DNA of 64,000 nt, taken from the NCBI GenBank assembly GCA_964020975.1, contig OZ026623.1, forward strand, positions 74,492,785-74,556,784, given 5' to 3'. The translations under genes and the position numbers were made by a program. Every line of letters begins with the position of its first letter. Positions within the stretch are counted from its first letter, which is position 1. Shown here in pieces: positions 38,591 to 54,200 of this stretch. The notes below the pieces were generated by a model. The model was given only the letters and a program-made list of their open reading frames with translations, was not told the DNA's origin and did no database searches. Source of the DNA: Hermodice carunculata (Eukaryota; Annelida; Polychaeta; Eunicida; Amphinomidae).

Positions 38591-39171
38591 TGAGTTACAT
38601 GTGCACAAGTGGAAATTATAGCGCTCGGTGGTAATTTTGTTTATTGTTTTGCGCAAGCTAAGATCTGTTTATATATATAGCAGCATATAGGATATGTATT
38701 GCCCAAATCAAAATATGAGGGTGTTATATATTTGTAAAGAGTAATAACTGGTATAGAGATTCTTTTTAAGGTTTAGAAAAGGCGTTGCATCTTTGTATTT
38801 CTCCATCGGGAATATTGCCTTAGGTGAAGAAGGTTATATGTCTCATAGAGGTGAACATGTTAGCTTTCTTTAAAAAGTTACTTCGTCCAGTAGCTACGGT
38901 GGTGGGGTCATCGGGTTTCTGTAGTCGTGGTTAGACTGTCTATGTACCCGTCTTAAAAAAAAAGGAGATTTCTCTAAAGATGATACCTCATATGGCTCTT
39001 TGTCATATTTTTTCTCTTTACCAGTAAAGTAAAGTAAAGTAGTTTTATATTTTTTTTTGTATAAAAGGGGGAGATTAAAAGACTACAATGGATTTATATA
39101 GCAACCTCTTTGTTTATAAAGAAGGGTTGTATACAGGTTAGATGAGTTTAAACCCATCTAAAAAGGGGGAG
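38591..39171 (+). other. 3' untranslated part and polypurine tract of the BEL/Pao element
   Basis: Noncoding sequence ends in AAAAAGGGGGAG immediately before the 3' LTR, the usual plus-strand primer position. No envelope frame is present. Confidence 0.75.
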
Positions 39172-40151
39172 TATCAGATATAGGTAGATCTGATTTTGGA
39201 TTAAGCAAAGGGCTTTAGTGTCATTTCATTGTTAGGTCATAAATTTATCCGCGCATCCATATTATAGCATGCACATATTGTAGCGAGTTGTTAAATTTGT
39301 GGTTTCTTCTGGTATGATTGCACGATTGTCATTTCAGTCAGCCCATTAGGTGCCACAGTTTGTATGGAGGTCGGTCTGGTACAATTCCGTTCTTCCGTCC
39401 ATTCATTAATAGCATTGTCCTATGTGAAATCCAGCCTATTTAGGTTAAGTCATTTGCATATCATTATAAGCTCAGGAAGGTCCGACAGGGTTTATATGGA
39501 AAGAATGTTGTTTACCAGTTTGAGTTGATTGGGGGTGGTTTCCTGGTATATAAGCAGTGGTGCAAGCCGGTTTCGTCCTTGCCGCATAACATCTTGAAGG
39601 ATTGAGACGCCTATTTCTTGGGACCGGCTCCGGGCAAGCATCCTACCCATTTTATAATGCTAGGTCTTTGGCATTATTCTACTGTCCACATGTCAACTAT
39701 ATACTCAAGGTTTCGAAGCTTATTGTGAGTATGGTCGGATATTATTTCGATTTTGATAGTCCGTGAGCTTTGTTGTGCATATTGATAGCAGTTTTGTGAA
39801 TTATTGAGAGTCAAGACTTAGTTTGTCCACTGTAATTTTAGCGACTTCAAACCCAAAGGAATAGGGCTTACCGGTGATATCTGTGCTGAACATGGGGCGA
39901 TATCGTATACAGCCTTAGGACGCCAAATTTAATTGGTAAGTTTAATGAAAGAGCTAAATTGGTATAGACAAATAATAATGTTAAGACTTGCGCTTTATAG
40001 TAATGAATAATTTTAATGTCATGTAAAATGCATTCATATATGCTACGCAGGCATTTATCCGCAATTGCTGAACAGGTGTATATATATACAGTGCATGAAG
40101 TTCATGTAAGAAATATATTATCAAGTATAAAGCGGATTATAAACAGAGTAG

Positions 40152-40216
<65 letters not shown>

Positions 40217-41078
40217 GTTGACATGCTTAGTATAAGTATAAAATGCATTACGTGGTTCAAAAAGTGTGCAGTATATACATTGTACGCGAGAAATGGTAAT
40301 TATGTCGTTAGAATATTATTTGCATGATTGGTAAATGTGTTTATGAATAAGGAGAAAAGAAAATGTTTGTTAGTAAAAGCAAACAGAGAAAGTAAGTTGA
40401 TAGTAAGAATGAGGATAAACAGCGAAGCGAGAGGGAGTAAATTGCTAATAAAAATGAGCACAGGTCGCGTATCGAAAAGACGTGAAGGTAGACAGCCTAA
40501 TTTAGGGTGTGGTTTCTATGCGTTAATTCATGGATTTCTCAATAGATGGCGTTTACATCGGCAGGGATTACTTGCCATTCGTATGCAAATATCAAATCTT
40601 GCATGTTTGTAAAAGTAAAGTAGTTGAAAAGTGCTTGAAAGTTTGAAAAGCTTTAAAAACGCTTGTATGAGCGTGTGCATGGAAATTGGTATGTGAACGA
40701 TGGAAATAATAGAATGGAAAGTTGGCAAAGTTAAAGGTTTAAAATAAAAAAGGTAAATTGATAAGGTTAAAATGTATAATATTTTTGGTATATGATACAT
40801 TGTAAAATTATAGTTAAGACTATACATATAAGTGTGTTAAATGTTTGATACAGTTGTGATACATCATGTTAATAATAGTTATGGTACTTATTTTCAGTGT
40901 ATGTATCCATGCATTCATGCAACCAGTAAGTATCAGCGAATTGTAAATCTAGGAAGGAACCTGGATGGCTTTGCTGTATATTGGCGATTGATTCCATGGG
41001 TTCAATAAACATATGGCACCTATCGGCAAAACAAAAAGTCTTCGGTTTTTTGTTGTGTACCGTCCCATGTATATCACA
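39172..41078 (+). repeat. 3' LTR of the BEL/Pao element
   Basis: Partner of the 5' LTR. It holds a (TA)n run at about 40,153-40,214 and an AATAAA signal near 41,004, and is followed by the CTATC target duplication. Confidence 0.93.
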
Positions 41079-41690
41079 CTATCAGGCATTTTAGGCTTAC
41101 ATGTTTTCTGTTAGGTAAACACCCAGGGGCTACCAGTAGCAAGAAGCAGCCTACGACAAATACATGTTTGCCCACTTGTACTTGGTGAGAAAAATTGTTT
41201 TGATAGCATGTTTTTGGCATAAATGCTAATGACTTTCATTCTTTTCTGATATGCCTAAATGCAAATTTACTCAATATTAAAAAAATACTCAAAATTGACA
41301 GTATTTTCTCAAAAGTCACAAACCTGACACATTAAGTTGACACATTGACTCAGGGTTAGCAGTTTAAAACAGCTTAATTGTTTGAGGGGTAGGCGTCATC
41401 ATGGAATTTGTTTTACATCTCTGGTGCAGGATGTACATTGTTGCAGTCCTTGTTAGGATTTCCCTTGGTTTATACAGGTGGTCTAGCTGCACCTGTTTAT
41501 TTTACAATCACTGGGACTGAATATAATGCCCCAGCTTGTTTCCACTTCAGTTAAACATTGGCGGATGGTTTATCTAGGATAAGCTGTCCAGCTGGAAAGG
41601 GTACATATTGGTTCAGGGGTAAGTCAAATTGTTCTAATCTGAACCTGTATTGTGCAAATTTGGTAATTATGGTTTGTTTGACAGGTATTC
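41079..41690 (+). repeat. Interspersed repeat, copy B, right fragment
   Basis: This continues the repeat cut at 31,007. It begins with the second CTATC and then follows the 2,285-3,215 region (GGCTACCAGTAGCAAG, CATCATGGAATTTG, GGTGGTCTAGCTGCA, GACTGAATATAATGCC). Confidence 0.75.
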
Positions 41691-41699
41691 TTCTTTGAT

Positions 41700-43160
41700 A
41701 TGAAGCTCTGCATTTATAAGCAAAACTTCACGTATTTAGCTAATGCATCAATTGCCACGTTCATATTTATTCATTATTATGTGGGTTGTCTTTGCTGAAT
41801 ATTGAGCTTAGACAAGGAGCCGCTACTCACAGAGACATGTACGGGTAGGAGGCTCCGAAACATGTTGAATAGTTACCCGCTGAAGACCCTTTAGTTTATT
41901 TGGGCTAATACAGCCTATGTCAAAATTTTACAGAGGAACGTGTGCAATGTGGAAAATAGTACTTCTATGTATATAAGTTAGACAGGGACAGGTTAGCTTA
42001 TGGAGAGTAAAAAGTTCGGACTGCGGAATAGGGTAATGACTACTAGGACGAGGTTTTGGACAAAAAGACACAAATACAATTTAAATATAACAGTAAGAAA
42101 AAGGACAACGACAGTGGTATCACCCGATCAAATTATTTTGAATAGGGCTGCATACATATTCTAACCAATTGTAACGAAATGCAACATGTAAATATTGTAG
42201 TTCCGCTTTAAAGGCAATGGTAGTACAGATTCATTACATGTAAATATTGGAGCAACTGTGACAAACTGATTATAATGAACACCACCAGATATAAGAAAGA
42301 AATATGTATCCACCAAGCAACAAATTGTTCATTGAAGACCTGTACATGATGGGGTATCATTCGCACAAAGTAAAATGGCAATTCGCATGAAAAATAGAAA
42401 GCAGTTTTAGGAATATCAGAGAAATTGCACCAAAAATCCGAACAAATATTAACCATCCGTGAGTATAAAAGTCCATAAGGCATCACGCACCTAATGTGAC
42501 ATGCTAACAACTAAGTTGAAATTGATAATATAAAGTCTAAAAGTAATTGGCCAAGTGGTTAAAGATAAGAATTAGCAGTTCTTTTGTTGAACAAAGAAAT
42601 TACCAAATGAGGCCTTTTTTTTCAATATGCCTGTTAAGACCCCGTCAGGTAAGTGGGCAGGAATGTATGACCTATGTTCACAGAACACAAGCAATTTAAA
42701 ATAAAGTGGCCAAAGACTGCATACACTTTGCAATTATAGGATCTAAAAGTGCTCCACAACATCCGAAATACAATTTGCCCAGGGCGACAACACACTAAAC
42801 ACAGTTTTTTGATGCATATTACATATGTTATGGAATCTAATACATCCATGAACTGAGGCAGGTGTTGTTTATAAAGTCAACATTGGTTAAATTTATACCC
42901 CCAACTTTAAAGTATTATTATCATTACATGAGATAGAATTCCTACCAAAAACTGATAGTATGGAATAATAAAATATTGCACATTTGGCCGCAGTTTGTTG
43001 GTACAGAGCTAGCCATAGCTGAATATCTTTAATGATCTATCAAATGGTGCGAAATACCTGTAGGAGCTATTCTTAAAGAGTACAACCAGCTTTAAGGATT
43101 ACCAGGCTAGTGAAGGACTTTGGAGGAAACAAAGCCAACCCACCCAGCCACCCGCATACA
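41700..43160. other. Intronic stretch without recognised features
   Basis: I recognise no coding or RNA feature in this stretch. Confidence 0.4.
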
Positions 43161-43164
43161 CACA

Positions 43165-43276
<112 letters not shown>

Positions 43277-43704
43277 CAAGTAGAGTTAAAGCAGGCTAAC
43301 AGGTACTGTCACTCATTTCATTCTGCCACAGGGTCAAAGCACAACAGACCCATTGGCTGCAGTAGTGTTTATGTTGGATCAAAGAATTACGCAAATACCA
43401 ATCGTAAACGATCCAAATTAGACAGTGTCATTACCATATCCAAACCGTAGTCCTAATGAAACAAATCCAAGTCAATTCCGACCAAAGGCAATGTTCCTTG
43501 GTATGTATAACTGAACCACATTAATTTATAGTTCGTATTTACCCAAAAGAGACCAAAACGTAAGGGTAAATGTCCATAGGGTCGAAAAAGCCTTATCTAG
43601 TTTTCACATGACAGAATGCAAAAAGTTTTGTTTGAAATTATAGGCCTATTTAAGTAAATTGGCTTGAACAGGTGTATCATGCATGCGCCTACAGGACCAT
43701 ACAT

Positions 43705-45080
43705 TACATCTTGTAATTTTGCATATGAGGTGCAGACACAGCTTGGCTTTTACAGATGAGCACCATTGTGTGTAATATCGAAGTCCTTTCCCCAATATTG
43801 TTTGCATTATCATCACAAAATATATTCACAACAGATACCTTGTCACCTTGAGTAGTATTTTGGAATTCCGAAAACAATTGTGACATCATTATATGACAAG
43901 ATCATAAATCTGCCCGATTTCAAAGCTGTAGTATGTGTACAAATAATTGACTCAAAACCCAATACTGGACAATTGACATTGAAAAATTGGTCAAGGTCAT
44001 AAATCTTACCAAGTGTAGAACAAAGCACTACTGATGTGTTCCTCTCTTTTGAAGTTTTTCATTGCTAACTTTGACAAAACTGCACTGCATTTATTTCATT
44101 ATATTACTAAGTGATAAAATACCGTTAAAAAACAACCGACTGGTTAAATACCACCTGTTGCTTTTGATAGGTGCTGCCTGTCTCCAGTCAGGAGTGATAT
44201 TTATTCTTCACATTGCTGCGATTAACTTTTCCTTTATAGTTGAGTTCAAAATTAATGAATAAAAGTAACTTTTTCTCAACTATTTTATTCAAGTATCAGT
44301 GAATAGATAGTTGAGAGATTACACAATAGTCCAGGTAAAGAGAACAAATTTTCTTTGACATGATTTGGGAGCACCATGCCCGCAGCACACTCAGCAGAAC
44401 TGTTGACACAGTAAAACATAAGAGATTAAAGCATTTTCCCACGTTTTCAAACCTATGTTACTCTCACATTGCAAAGTATTTTAGAGAAAATGTGTGATCA
44501 ACTTCAACAAATCAATACATGATAACCAACCGTGAGCAATCATAATATAGTAATTAATGTTGGCCATCATTTGTGAGATCAAAAAAGTCCTTCCAAAGCA
44601 AAGTTGAATACTTTGAATCACATCAACTCCGCAGCAAAAATCGATCCATTTGCACCTTTACAAGCATCATTATCACTAAATGTACACATAACAATAAATA
44701 ATTACCCTGAAAACAGCGACTCTTACCTCAAATTTATAGAGATAACTAAACAGATCAAAAACATGCACAATAATTCACACAAGGCGTTACAAATCCCGTT
44801 CCTGAGATATTGCAAAATCCGGGTGGGGACCTACCTAGGGAACAGCTTCATTATATTTATAGAAGATATGATGGATGGTTTTTGATGGTGAGTTGAATAT
44901 GTAAATTGTGTAGATACAACAGACAGAGACAGGATGTGTAAGTTGAGGTGAACCCAGCCAGTTATTCTAAAATAGCTTACAGACTATACGGAACCTCAAA
45001 ACATTCTAAAGTCCATAAAGGTGGAAAGATGGAAGAATTAGTTAAATGCTATACCATAAGCGCCTGATCAGGTCCACATT
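43705..45080 (+). repeat. Inverted-duplication segment, right arm (partner of 17,370-18,050)
   Basis: It matches the left segment in reverse complement, in two blocks: 43,705-44,240 and 44,940-45,080. About 44,270-44,930 has no counterpart in the left arm and looks like a later insertion of unidentified sequence. Confidence 0.75.
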
Positions 45081-45084
45081 TGTA

Positions 45085-47870
45085 AGGTCAGGAATCAGGA
45101 ATTTTTTTTATTCGACCAAAGCATTACAATAATATCGTTACAAGTAACAATGTAGCAATATAAGATGGTATTACAGATGTAAATTAGAATGCAAATACAT
45201 ATTAGTCTGGGAGACGCATATTAAGATCTTCACAAGATCGCTATCATATGCACCCCCCCCAAAAAAAAAGAAAAAAAAGGTGAAAGATAAGTACATTATA
45301 GAGGTACAACCAGGACAAATAAAGAGTGTGTTAGAAATCAGAATATGAGTTTAGTTGGAATTACAGACATAGCAGTTACGGATTGTATATGTGGATTCAT
45401 AATTATTTAAGTACGATACTTTGGCATAATTAGAAAAACCGAAATAACTGTGGGTTTGTACTTTTCTTTAATTTGATCTGATGTGGAGGCTAAGACACGT
45501 AATATTTCATGCCTTAGGCACTAAGTAGCAGAATCACCAAGTTTCTGGGGTACATAAAAATCTCTTCTTGTATCATGCTCTTGAACTAAAGATGTTGGCA
45601 AGACAAAACGTCGAGAAAAGTAAGAAGGAACTAAGCCATTCTCGATTTTATAGTAAAAATTTAGAATTTGTAAAGTATAAACATCCTGAATTTTTAACAG
45701 CTTATCACTTTTGAATATAGAATCATTATGGACAGTAACCTTATTATGATCAATGATACGTATTGCTCTTTTCTGAATTTGTTCAATCTCTCATACTGGT
45801 GACCCCAAATTATCAAACCATAATTTAATTTAGGCAAAATCAACGAATTGTAGATAACATGTAAGATATGAAAGGGAAGAATGTTTTTATGCTTGTTCCA
45901 TGTCAGACGTTTATCTAGAATTATACCGAGAAAATCGAACTCCTCTACGCATATAATTTTTTTCATTTTCAATTTGGAGATTTGGAATTGTGACATGTTT
46001 CTGTGGTTGATGGAATAGCATGAAGCATGTTTTCTTAATATTGAGAGAAAGCTTGTTAACTTTAAGCCATGTTTCTTTTTTGCTAATTCACAATTAATAT
46101 GATATGTAGCCTCCTCAACGGATTACAAAGATTTGAAAATACTGAGGATACTAAATAGCGATATATCATCAGCATAAAAGATAAATTCAAAAGATGCAGA
46201 GGCTACAATTATGCCATTTATGTAAAAAATACAGAAAAACATGATCCATATTCATTAATTCCAAACCCAACAATGACAGCAAAGATATTCCAGACTTGCT
46301 AAAGCATCAACATTTCTCTTCCAATACCAAAGTGAAGAAACAAATTTCACTCCCGACTTGAGACAGGCAATCACCCACGAAAGGCAACTGGTGGTTTTAA
46401 ACCGGTCCTCTCAACCTTAGAAATAGCCATCATTAACTGCAAACAGTAGTTCTTTTCCAAATTGTATAGGCCTAACCACCAAAAACACAAATTTCATTAC
46501 TTCTGCCAAAAATAAAAAGATACCTGTTAGGCCTATCACCTTTTAGTTCTTCCGACTTGTCAGTAAGACAAATTAACAGCAAAAGAGTAAGGTAGGCCTA
46601 CATCGTTTTTGTGATATTTATGAATCTGGAACATTATAAACACACTCTACCTCCACTATAACTATGAGTCAGAGAACAAAGCCCACAGCACAACATAGCC
46701 AATGAAGTAATTTTCAAAAAGTACAGAAAAACATGATCCATATTCATTAATTCCAAACCCAACAATGACCAAAAATGATAAATAACAGGGGGCCTAGGAT
46801 AGACCTCTGTGGAACTCCAGTTTGGATGTTAGCATAATCAGATTTATATTCTCCAGTCGCAACAAACCGCCTTCTGTTGAAAAGATAAGTTTTGAATAAA
46901 TCAAGAGCAGTACCTTTTATTCCATACTAAGATAACTTTTGTAACAAGATGGCATGATCTATGGTATCAAATGCTTTGGAGAGGTCCATAAATAAAGTAA
47001 TTGGGATTTCCTCTCTGTCCATTTCAGTAAGAATTTTATCAACAAGCTCTACTGTTGCATATTCGGTTGAATGATTTTTCCTAAATCCATACTGACTACT
47101 ATAGAGGTGGTTATCAGACTGAAGATATTGATAAACTTGATCATACATGGCTCTCTCAAAGATTTTCGAAATGGCTGGTAAAACGGAAATTTTCTAACAA
47201 GGAGGGATCATCTTTTTTGTAAACAGGTATAACTTTCGCAATTTTGAGAATGTCGGGAAATATACCAGTCATTAATAAACAGTTTATTACCATAGAGATT
47301 GGTTGATAAATCTGTTTTAATATTCTTTAAAAGATTCATCAAAATTCTATCAAAGCCAAAGCTAAGTTTTGGTTTAAAATTGTCAATTTTTTTCAAAACC
47401 ATGACACTAGTGACAGTACTAAAGGAAATCATATGTAAAAGTGTGTTATGTAAATAGTCCGCAAATGATCTATTATTTAAATTGGTTATATTTGAGGCTA
47501 ATTTAGGTCCAACATTCGTAAAATATCAGTTAAATTCGTTTGCTATTTTACTTTTGTCACATACAACTTCTCCATCAATTTGGAAGGAATCGAGAAATTC
47601 ATTTTTCTTTTTAAGTCAATTTAGAATACCATTGATAGTATGCCAGGTATTTTTATATCTTTTTTTATATTTATTAAAGCATGATTTAAAGTTTTCCTTT
47701 TTTGCAACGCGAATATTGTTTTTTAGGATTCTGTTATAAGTATTGAGATGAGTTTGTCGAATAGTATAGAGCTCACTCTCAATAGGCGTTTTTTAAACAT
47801 CTGTATACATTTGATCTCTGTTTTCTAATGACCGTACAAGTCCTTGACTTATCCATAGGGACTTTTTTAC
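45085..47870 (-). mobile_element. Decayed LINE (Jockey/CR1/L2-type), 5'-truncated
   Basis: On the minus strand the fragments appear in the right order. A linker (PLWISQGL-type, KKRYKNTWHTINGIL, NEFN.YFTNVGPKLA) comes first, then SFGFDRI, SSQYGFRKNHSTEYA, LFMDLSKAFDTIDHAILL, GVPQRSILGPLLFIIF, FIFYADDISLF, FDFLGIILDKRLTWNKH, LPKLNYGLIIWG and a C-terminal KLLKIQDVYTLQI-type block. Several frameshifts and stops separate them, so the copy is dead. No endonuclease domain is visible, and the 5' side stops at the TA array at 47,873. A 540-bp insert splits the RT between LLFIIF and YINGI. The 3' limit near 45,085 is approximate. The clade is not resolved. Confidence 0.8.
46231..46770 (+). mobile_element. 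540-bp insert with 47-bp perfect direct terminal repeats, inside the LINE
   Basis: Positions 46,231-46,277 and 46,723-46,769 are identical (ACAGAAAAACATG...CAATGAC). The flanking LINE carries AAAAAT on both sides (46,225-46,230 and 46,771-46,776). The LINE reading LLFIIF-YINGI is interrupted exactly here. About 46,300-46,400 matches a segment also found near 17,570 and, inverted, near 44,130-44,240. There is no coding capacity. The repeat ends are not the usual TG...CA of LTRs, so its class is open. Confidence 0.7.
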
Positions 47871-47871
47871 G

Positions 47872-49790
<1,919 letters not shown>

Positions 49791-49794
49791 CACT

Positions 49795-51250
49795 TCATGC
49801 ATTCAATTCACTTATTTGTTTGTCAATTTGTTATAATGAGCTTTGCCATAAAAAGTTTCAAGTTTGTCTAAGCACAACATTGGATTCCTTTTAGTCGTAA
49901 TAGCAGCACGAACTGTCATTTGTCTGACAGTTTCATTGTTTGCTTTTTTTCTTCATTCATGTAGTCCAAACGGAAATAATGAATGGGTGACCCTAGCCTC
50001 ATTGCCAATTACAAAGGTCCATGCACTGCATTCTACTGTCCATCTTTTAACGTGAGCGCATTTTCAGCTATGATTTTAATGCTGACGGTCGTCTATTGTC
50101 CATGATGAACCTGGTACTTGAGTGACCTTGACTTCATTTTAAAGTCACAAGGTCAATTCTCATTTTCTCAATTTGACTGTTTCGTTGATGACTTGAAAAA
50201 TATTTGTCCTAAAAATTATAGACTTGGACATTTAAAAGTATAAAAACCTCAGGATAGCTTAACACGTGGGTATACAAGTGATTTTGTTTGTGCTTGTGTG
50301 AGTGTTTGTGATTTTTGACTTATTCAAAACCACAATTTCTTTTCTTTTTAAATTAAGTAGGAGTATAGATGTCTTAGTCTCTGGTGTTTTCACTTTCATT
50401 TCTTGGTTGATGCCAATTTTTAAATGATATAAAAACGAAAAATAAAAAACGTTACCATGGAAATCGCTGGATATTAGTGCACCTGTAAACTTGTGCTCAC
50501 TGTAGACAAACTGTGGTTATATTCACTCTATGATTGTGGTTTAATACAATAATTAAGTATGTTTAGCATCCGGGCTCTTTTAGTAAACATGGTTATCAGC
50601 TGACATATATTTATATTCCATTTCTACTGCAATATGTTCTGAGATTGGCCTTTACTATACACTGTATTATGTTGAAAATATAGTTTGCTAACAGTACGAA
50701 CCAGATGTCTATTTCACCAGCTGCCTGGCAATGTCAATTGCAATCCCATACTGCTCTACAGAAAGCCTCACCATGGTGCCTGGTTTCAACCTGTAATATT
50801 CCATTCCATGCAGTGTTAATATTGATTAAAATTCATTTGTCTCCTTATTAGCAGACTTGTGAAGAAATAAAGAAATCGGCATAGTGTTTTAGCTGTTATG
50901 CACCTGTACCGTTGTGTTGCATCTTGGGACCCCCATATCGAGCGTTTTCATCACTGTGCTTTCCGTTTACTACTTTGTCATAATTCTGGAATATTACTGC
51001 AAGTACCACAAACTGGGTAATCAGCGCACTTAGAAAGATAAAAGAATTGGAATACTCCTGATAACTGTGCTACATTTTTTCATCTTTGTGTTGCACTTTG
51101 TTTCTGACGACAATCTGATTATCGATGGAAATAAATCCCAAACCATATAACACATATAAAATAACATGAACCTATAAAAAGGTGGGTTACAGCCCAAGGA
51201 TTCCAAAGGCTTGAGCTTTGTTGCCGCCAATGGTTATGATCTGATTATCA
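49795..51250 (+). repeat. Inverted-duplication segment, right arm (partner of 16,570-17,235)
   Basis: Two blocks, 49,795-50,060 and about 50,900-51,140, match the left arm in reverse complement and mirrored order. The sequence between them has no clear left-arm partner. Confidence 0.65.
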
Positions 51251-51259
51251 CTCCTTGTC

Positions 51260-54200
51260 TGCCTCTAATGCCGAGTTGAAAAGAAAAGTAATACATCCAG
51301 AAAATCCTGTCAAAAATTTCATTGCCTTTCAAGTGGTGATATCATTGTCTACTGAGGCATAAAAAAAAAAAAAAAAACCCTCGGAATACTGGTTTCGGCC
51401 TCTGACGTCATATTGGGGGCGGGGTCTCAATGTTGACAACCAGGCCTGGGAAGTAACCTGGCCACCATCAGTTTGTGCTTTGTTAACGCCTAGGATACAT
51501 GCATGGTCGTTTTTCACTTCTTTACTGCTATGTGCCTGTGGTTTTTAACTTTTATTCAAACAGTTACATCCAAATAATTGATGGGCACACCACGAATAAA
51601 CTGAAAATTCATTTAAAAAAAAAATAAATTGGGTGCATATTTGGTGAAACAAAGAAATCTTTCCAGTACCGCAAAAGTGCAAAGCATGCAGCTAGGCGAT
51701 GACGGGATATCTGATTAAGAGGCGCCATTTATAAGACAGAGTGTTATGTACGAAAGTTATATTTGGAGGTCTGTTTTTGGTCAACTTTCACATTTTTTCT
51801 GATCCTAATAAGTGGCCCAGATCGAAATTTGCTTTGCCAAGGGTGCATTATCATAAAGACTATTCAGACCAATTAACATGATTATATTTTATAAGCAATA
51901 AGCACGTTTAAAATAAATTCTACTGGATTCAACTTCCAAGACCCTAGTGGCCGATACCAATACAAGTAATCTTGTATCAAGTTGAATCCCAGAATGAATA
52001 TTCCCAAACACACTGCTCTGGGAAGTTTCGGTAGAATTAACAAACTGTGTCTTTAATGGACAGTGCTATTCGTACAAATGACATCACCTTGAAGTTTATA
52101 CTCAGTCATAATATAAATTTAAAGTAACACACATTTGTGTCTCTATTTTACTTTGATTTTTAACATTAGCAACTTGTCACTTTCACTGAAAAATTCTCTC
52201 AGCCCGTACTGTGCTAATAAGGATCACAAAGGCAGGTACAGCAGTGCCTGCTGAATCCCGCATACTGATAATCGAAAGTCATTTGTTGGTCAACTTGCCG
52301 ACAACAATGGACTGTTTATGTGCTTTTTCTTGTGAGCACTCAAATGTAATTTTCCGGAATTAATGCTCAGATATTCATTTTCACATGCCCCAAAATATAT
52401 TATTCTTTTCATATTTTCCTATATGTATAGTAAAAGAGGACCAGTTGTTAGCTTTTGTTGGCCAGTCTAAGTATAGGCCCAATTGGAAAAGCACATCGTA
52501 GCAAACAACTGTCTCTTGCATTGTTGAACACACACACAAATAAGAATCGTAGTACTTACCAAAAAAATCAGAATGACCTTTGAAGACAGATCAACGCACG
52601 GTCAGCTGTCAAAAACGCAAATAAAACACTTTGCGTGCTACATTTTGCATAAACGACTTTACAGTTAATTTATTTAGAAAAGTCAAAGCGGGGATGACCA
52701 GACTGTTCCGATGTATTCATAAGTAAACAGCAAAATTTGCTTTGTTGACCATTGATGAACGGTTTCGACCAATAGCTACATACAGAATGCATGCATGACT
52801 TCGCATCAGTGAGTCGAAGCTCGAGGCGGTAGGATCCGCATCCCTAATTGTGCACAGCTGATATGATTCGCTGGTGCTCTAGTGTGATATAATAACAAGA
52901 AACTAGAGGCAGCCATATGGTATCAAATATGTGATTTTTTTTTATCTCAGAACTAAAATTTTACCAGTCGATAGATTCAACGTATCTGTCAAAATCAGCA
53001 AAAATTCTCAAACTGCATGTCAAAAAAGGAGTTGGTCTATCTCGTGTCGTTAACCATTTTGTTTTAATCTTCAGTATTTGTTAAGCATATTGCAGCTGAA
53101 TGTCTATGTCTGAAGGAAAAGTAGATTACTTAGCTACATAATCATGGAGAGTCGACTATCCGTGGCACAGTGTCGAGAGACTAGACCGTGATCTAATATC
53201 ATACTTCAAATAAGATGAAAAATTGCATTTTTGTGAAACATATAGTTCGAAACCTACCTTTTATGTGTCTGCTTAGTTGACTGGTCTTCTGGATGTCCGG
53301 GAAAGACTGGGTTTGTGTTCTAATTGGATTTCTTTAAGTTAAAGGCGTTTCCGCACCAATTATGCACTGGCTATAGACATACCACTATAAAATGGATTTG
53401 AATGCAAATTACTAGACAAACAACAATCCAGAGTGCTCTATAGAAACAATGACCTGATGCAGTCGGAAATATCGAATGGAGGATGCAATCTAAGTGAAGT
53501 AAAATGTCCTTTGGGTAAAAAAAAAAAACCTGGCAAATGTACCAAATCATCTACATACATGTTACATCACAAAACTGTCAAAACATCTGAAAAGTGCATC
53601 ATGTACTCTAACATGTCAGTGATGAGATACAAATATATACTTTTTCCATAGCATCTCAATGGCGTGACTATATGCCACACGATGACATGGAGTAGAGGTA
53701 TGAAGTAGTTTTCTTTCTTCGAAAAAAATAGTTGGGACCTTTGCAAGAGTATTTAGGAAAATACGACATGTGGCTGGACTTTTGTGATTGGACTATATGC
53801 AACGAAGCTGGAACATATTTTCCTATAGCAGGTCCACATGCTAGCGGCTTCTCTGAAGCCATGGTGACAGTACCTGCCGCATATTGAGTGAGAGACACAG
53901 AGAGAAGAAGATTATACAATTAACTACAATACGAATGGTGTGTTATGCACCACTGACAAACTATTCTGCATTGTAAGAGTTTCATTCAATATGAAGAAGG
54001 TATCCACCTCAAACTTGGTCTGTACGCTTGGGGGTGGGGTGGGGGTAATCCCTCAAAAATGGCGACCTGTGTATAAACCGTTGAATCAGTACTATTAAAA
54101 CAAGAAAATACCGGCTTCTGAGTTGCTATGTTAGTTTGTTGGCTGCAAGAGGTTAAGCCTTGCCTGTGTAGACAGACTCACTTCCGTGCCATGGCTAAGT

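Larger units (their letters stand above)
31008..41078 (+). mobile_element. BEL/Pao LTR retrotransposon, near full length
   Basis: A 10,071-bp element with two 1,907-bp LTRs (TGTCAGATATAGG...TATATCACA on the left; the right begins TATCAG). It has a gag-pol region of BEL/Pao type, a purine tract AAAAAGGGGGAG before the right LTR, and CTATC target duplications at 31,003-31,007 and 41,079-41,083. No envelope gene is seen. LTR differences are about 2-3% over the first ~490 bp that I compared by eye, so it is a fairly recent fossil. The coding region is broken in roughly one to three places. It lies on the opposite strand to the host receptor gene, inside its intron. Confidence 0.93.

Noticed and set aside
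41820-41890. Hammerhead-type ribozyme motif of a Penelope-like element (CCGAAACATG)
   Set aside because: The CTGATGA box needed for a hammerhead core is absent nearby, so the GAAAC word alone is not enough.
42540-42580. tRNA-like A box (TGGCCAAGTGGTTAAAG)
   Set aside because: I could find no matching B box (GGTTCGA-type), acceptor stem or cloverleaf nearby; at best a trace of a SINE.
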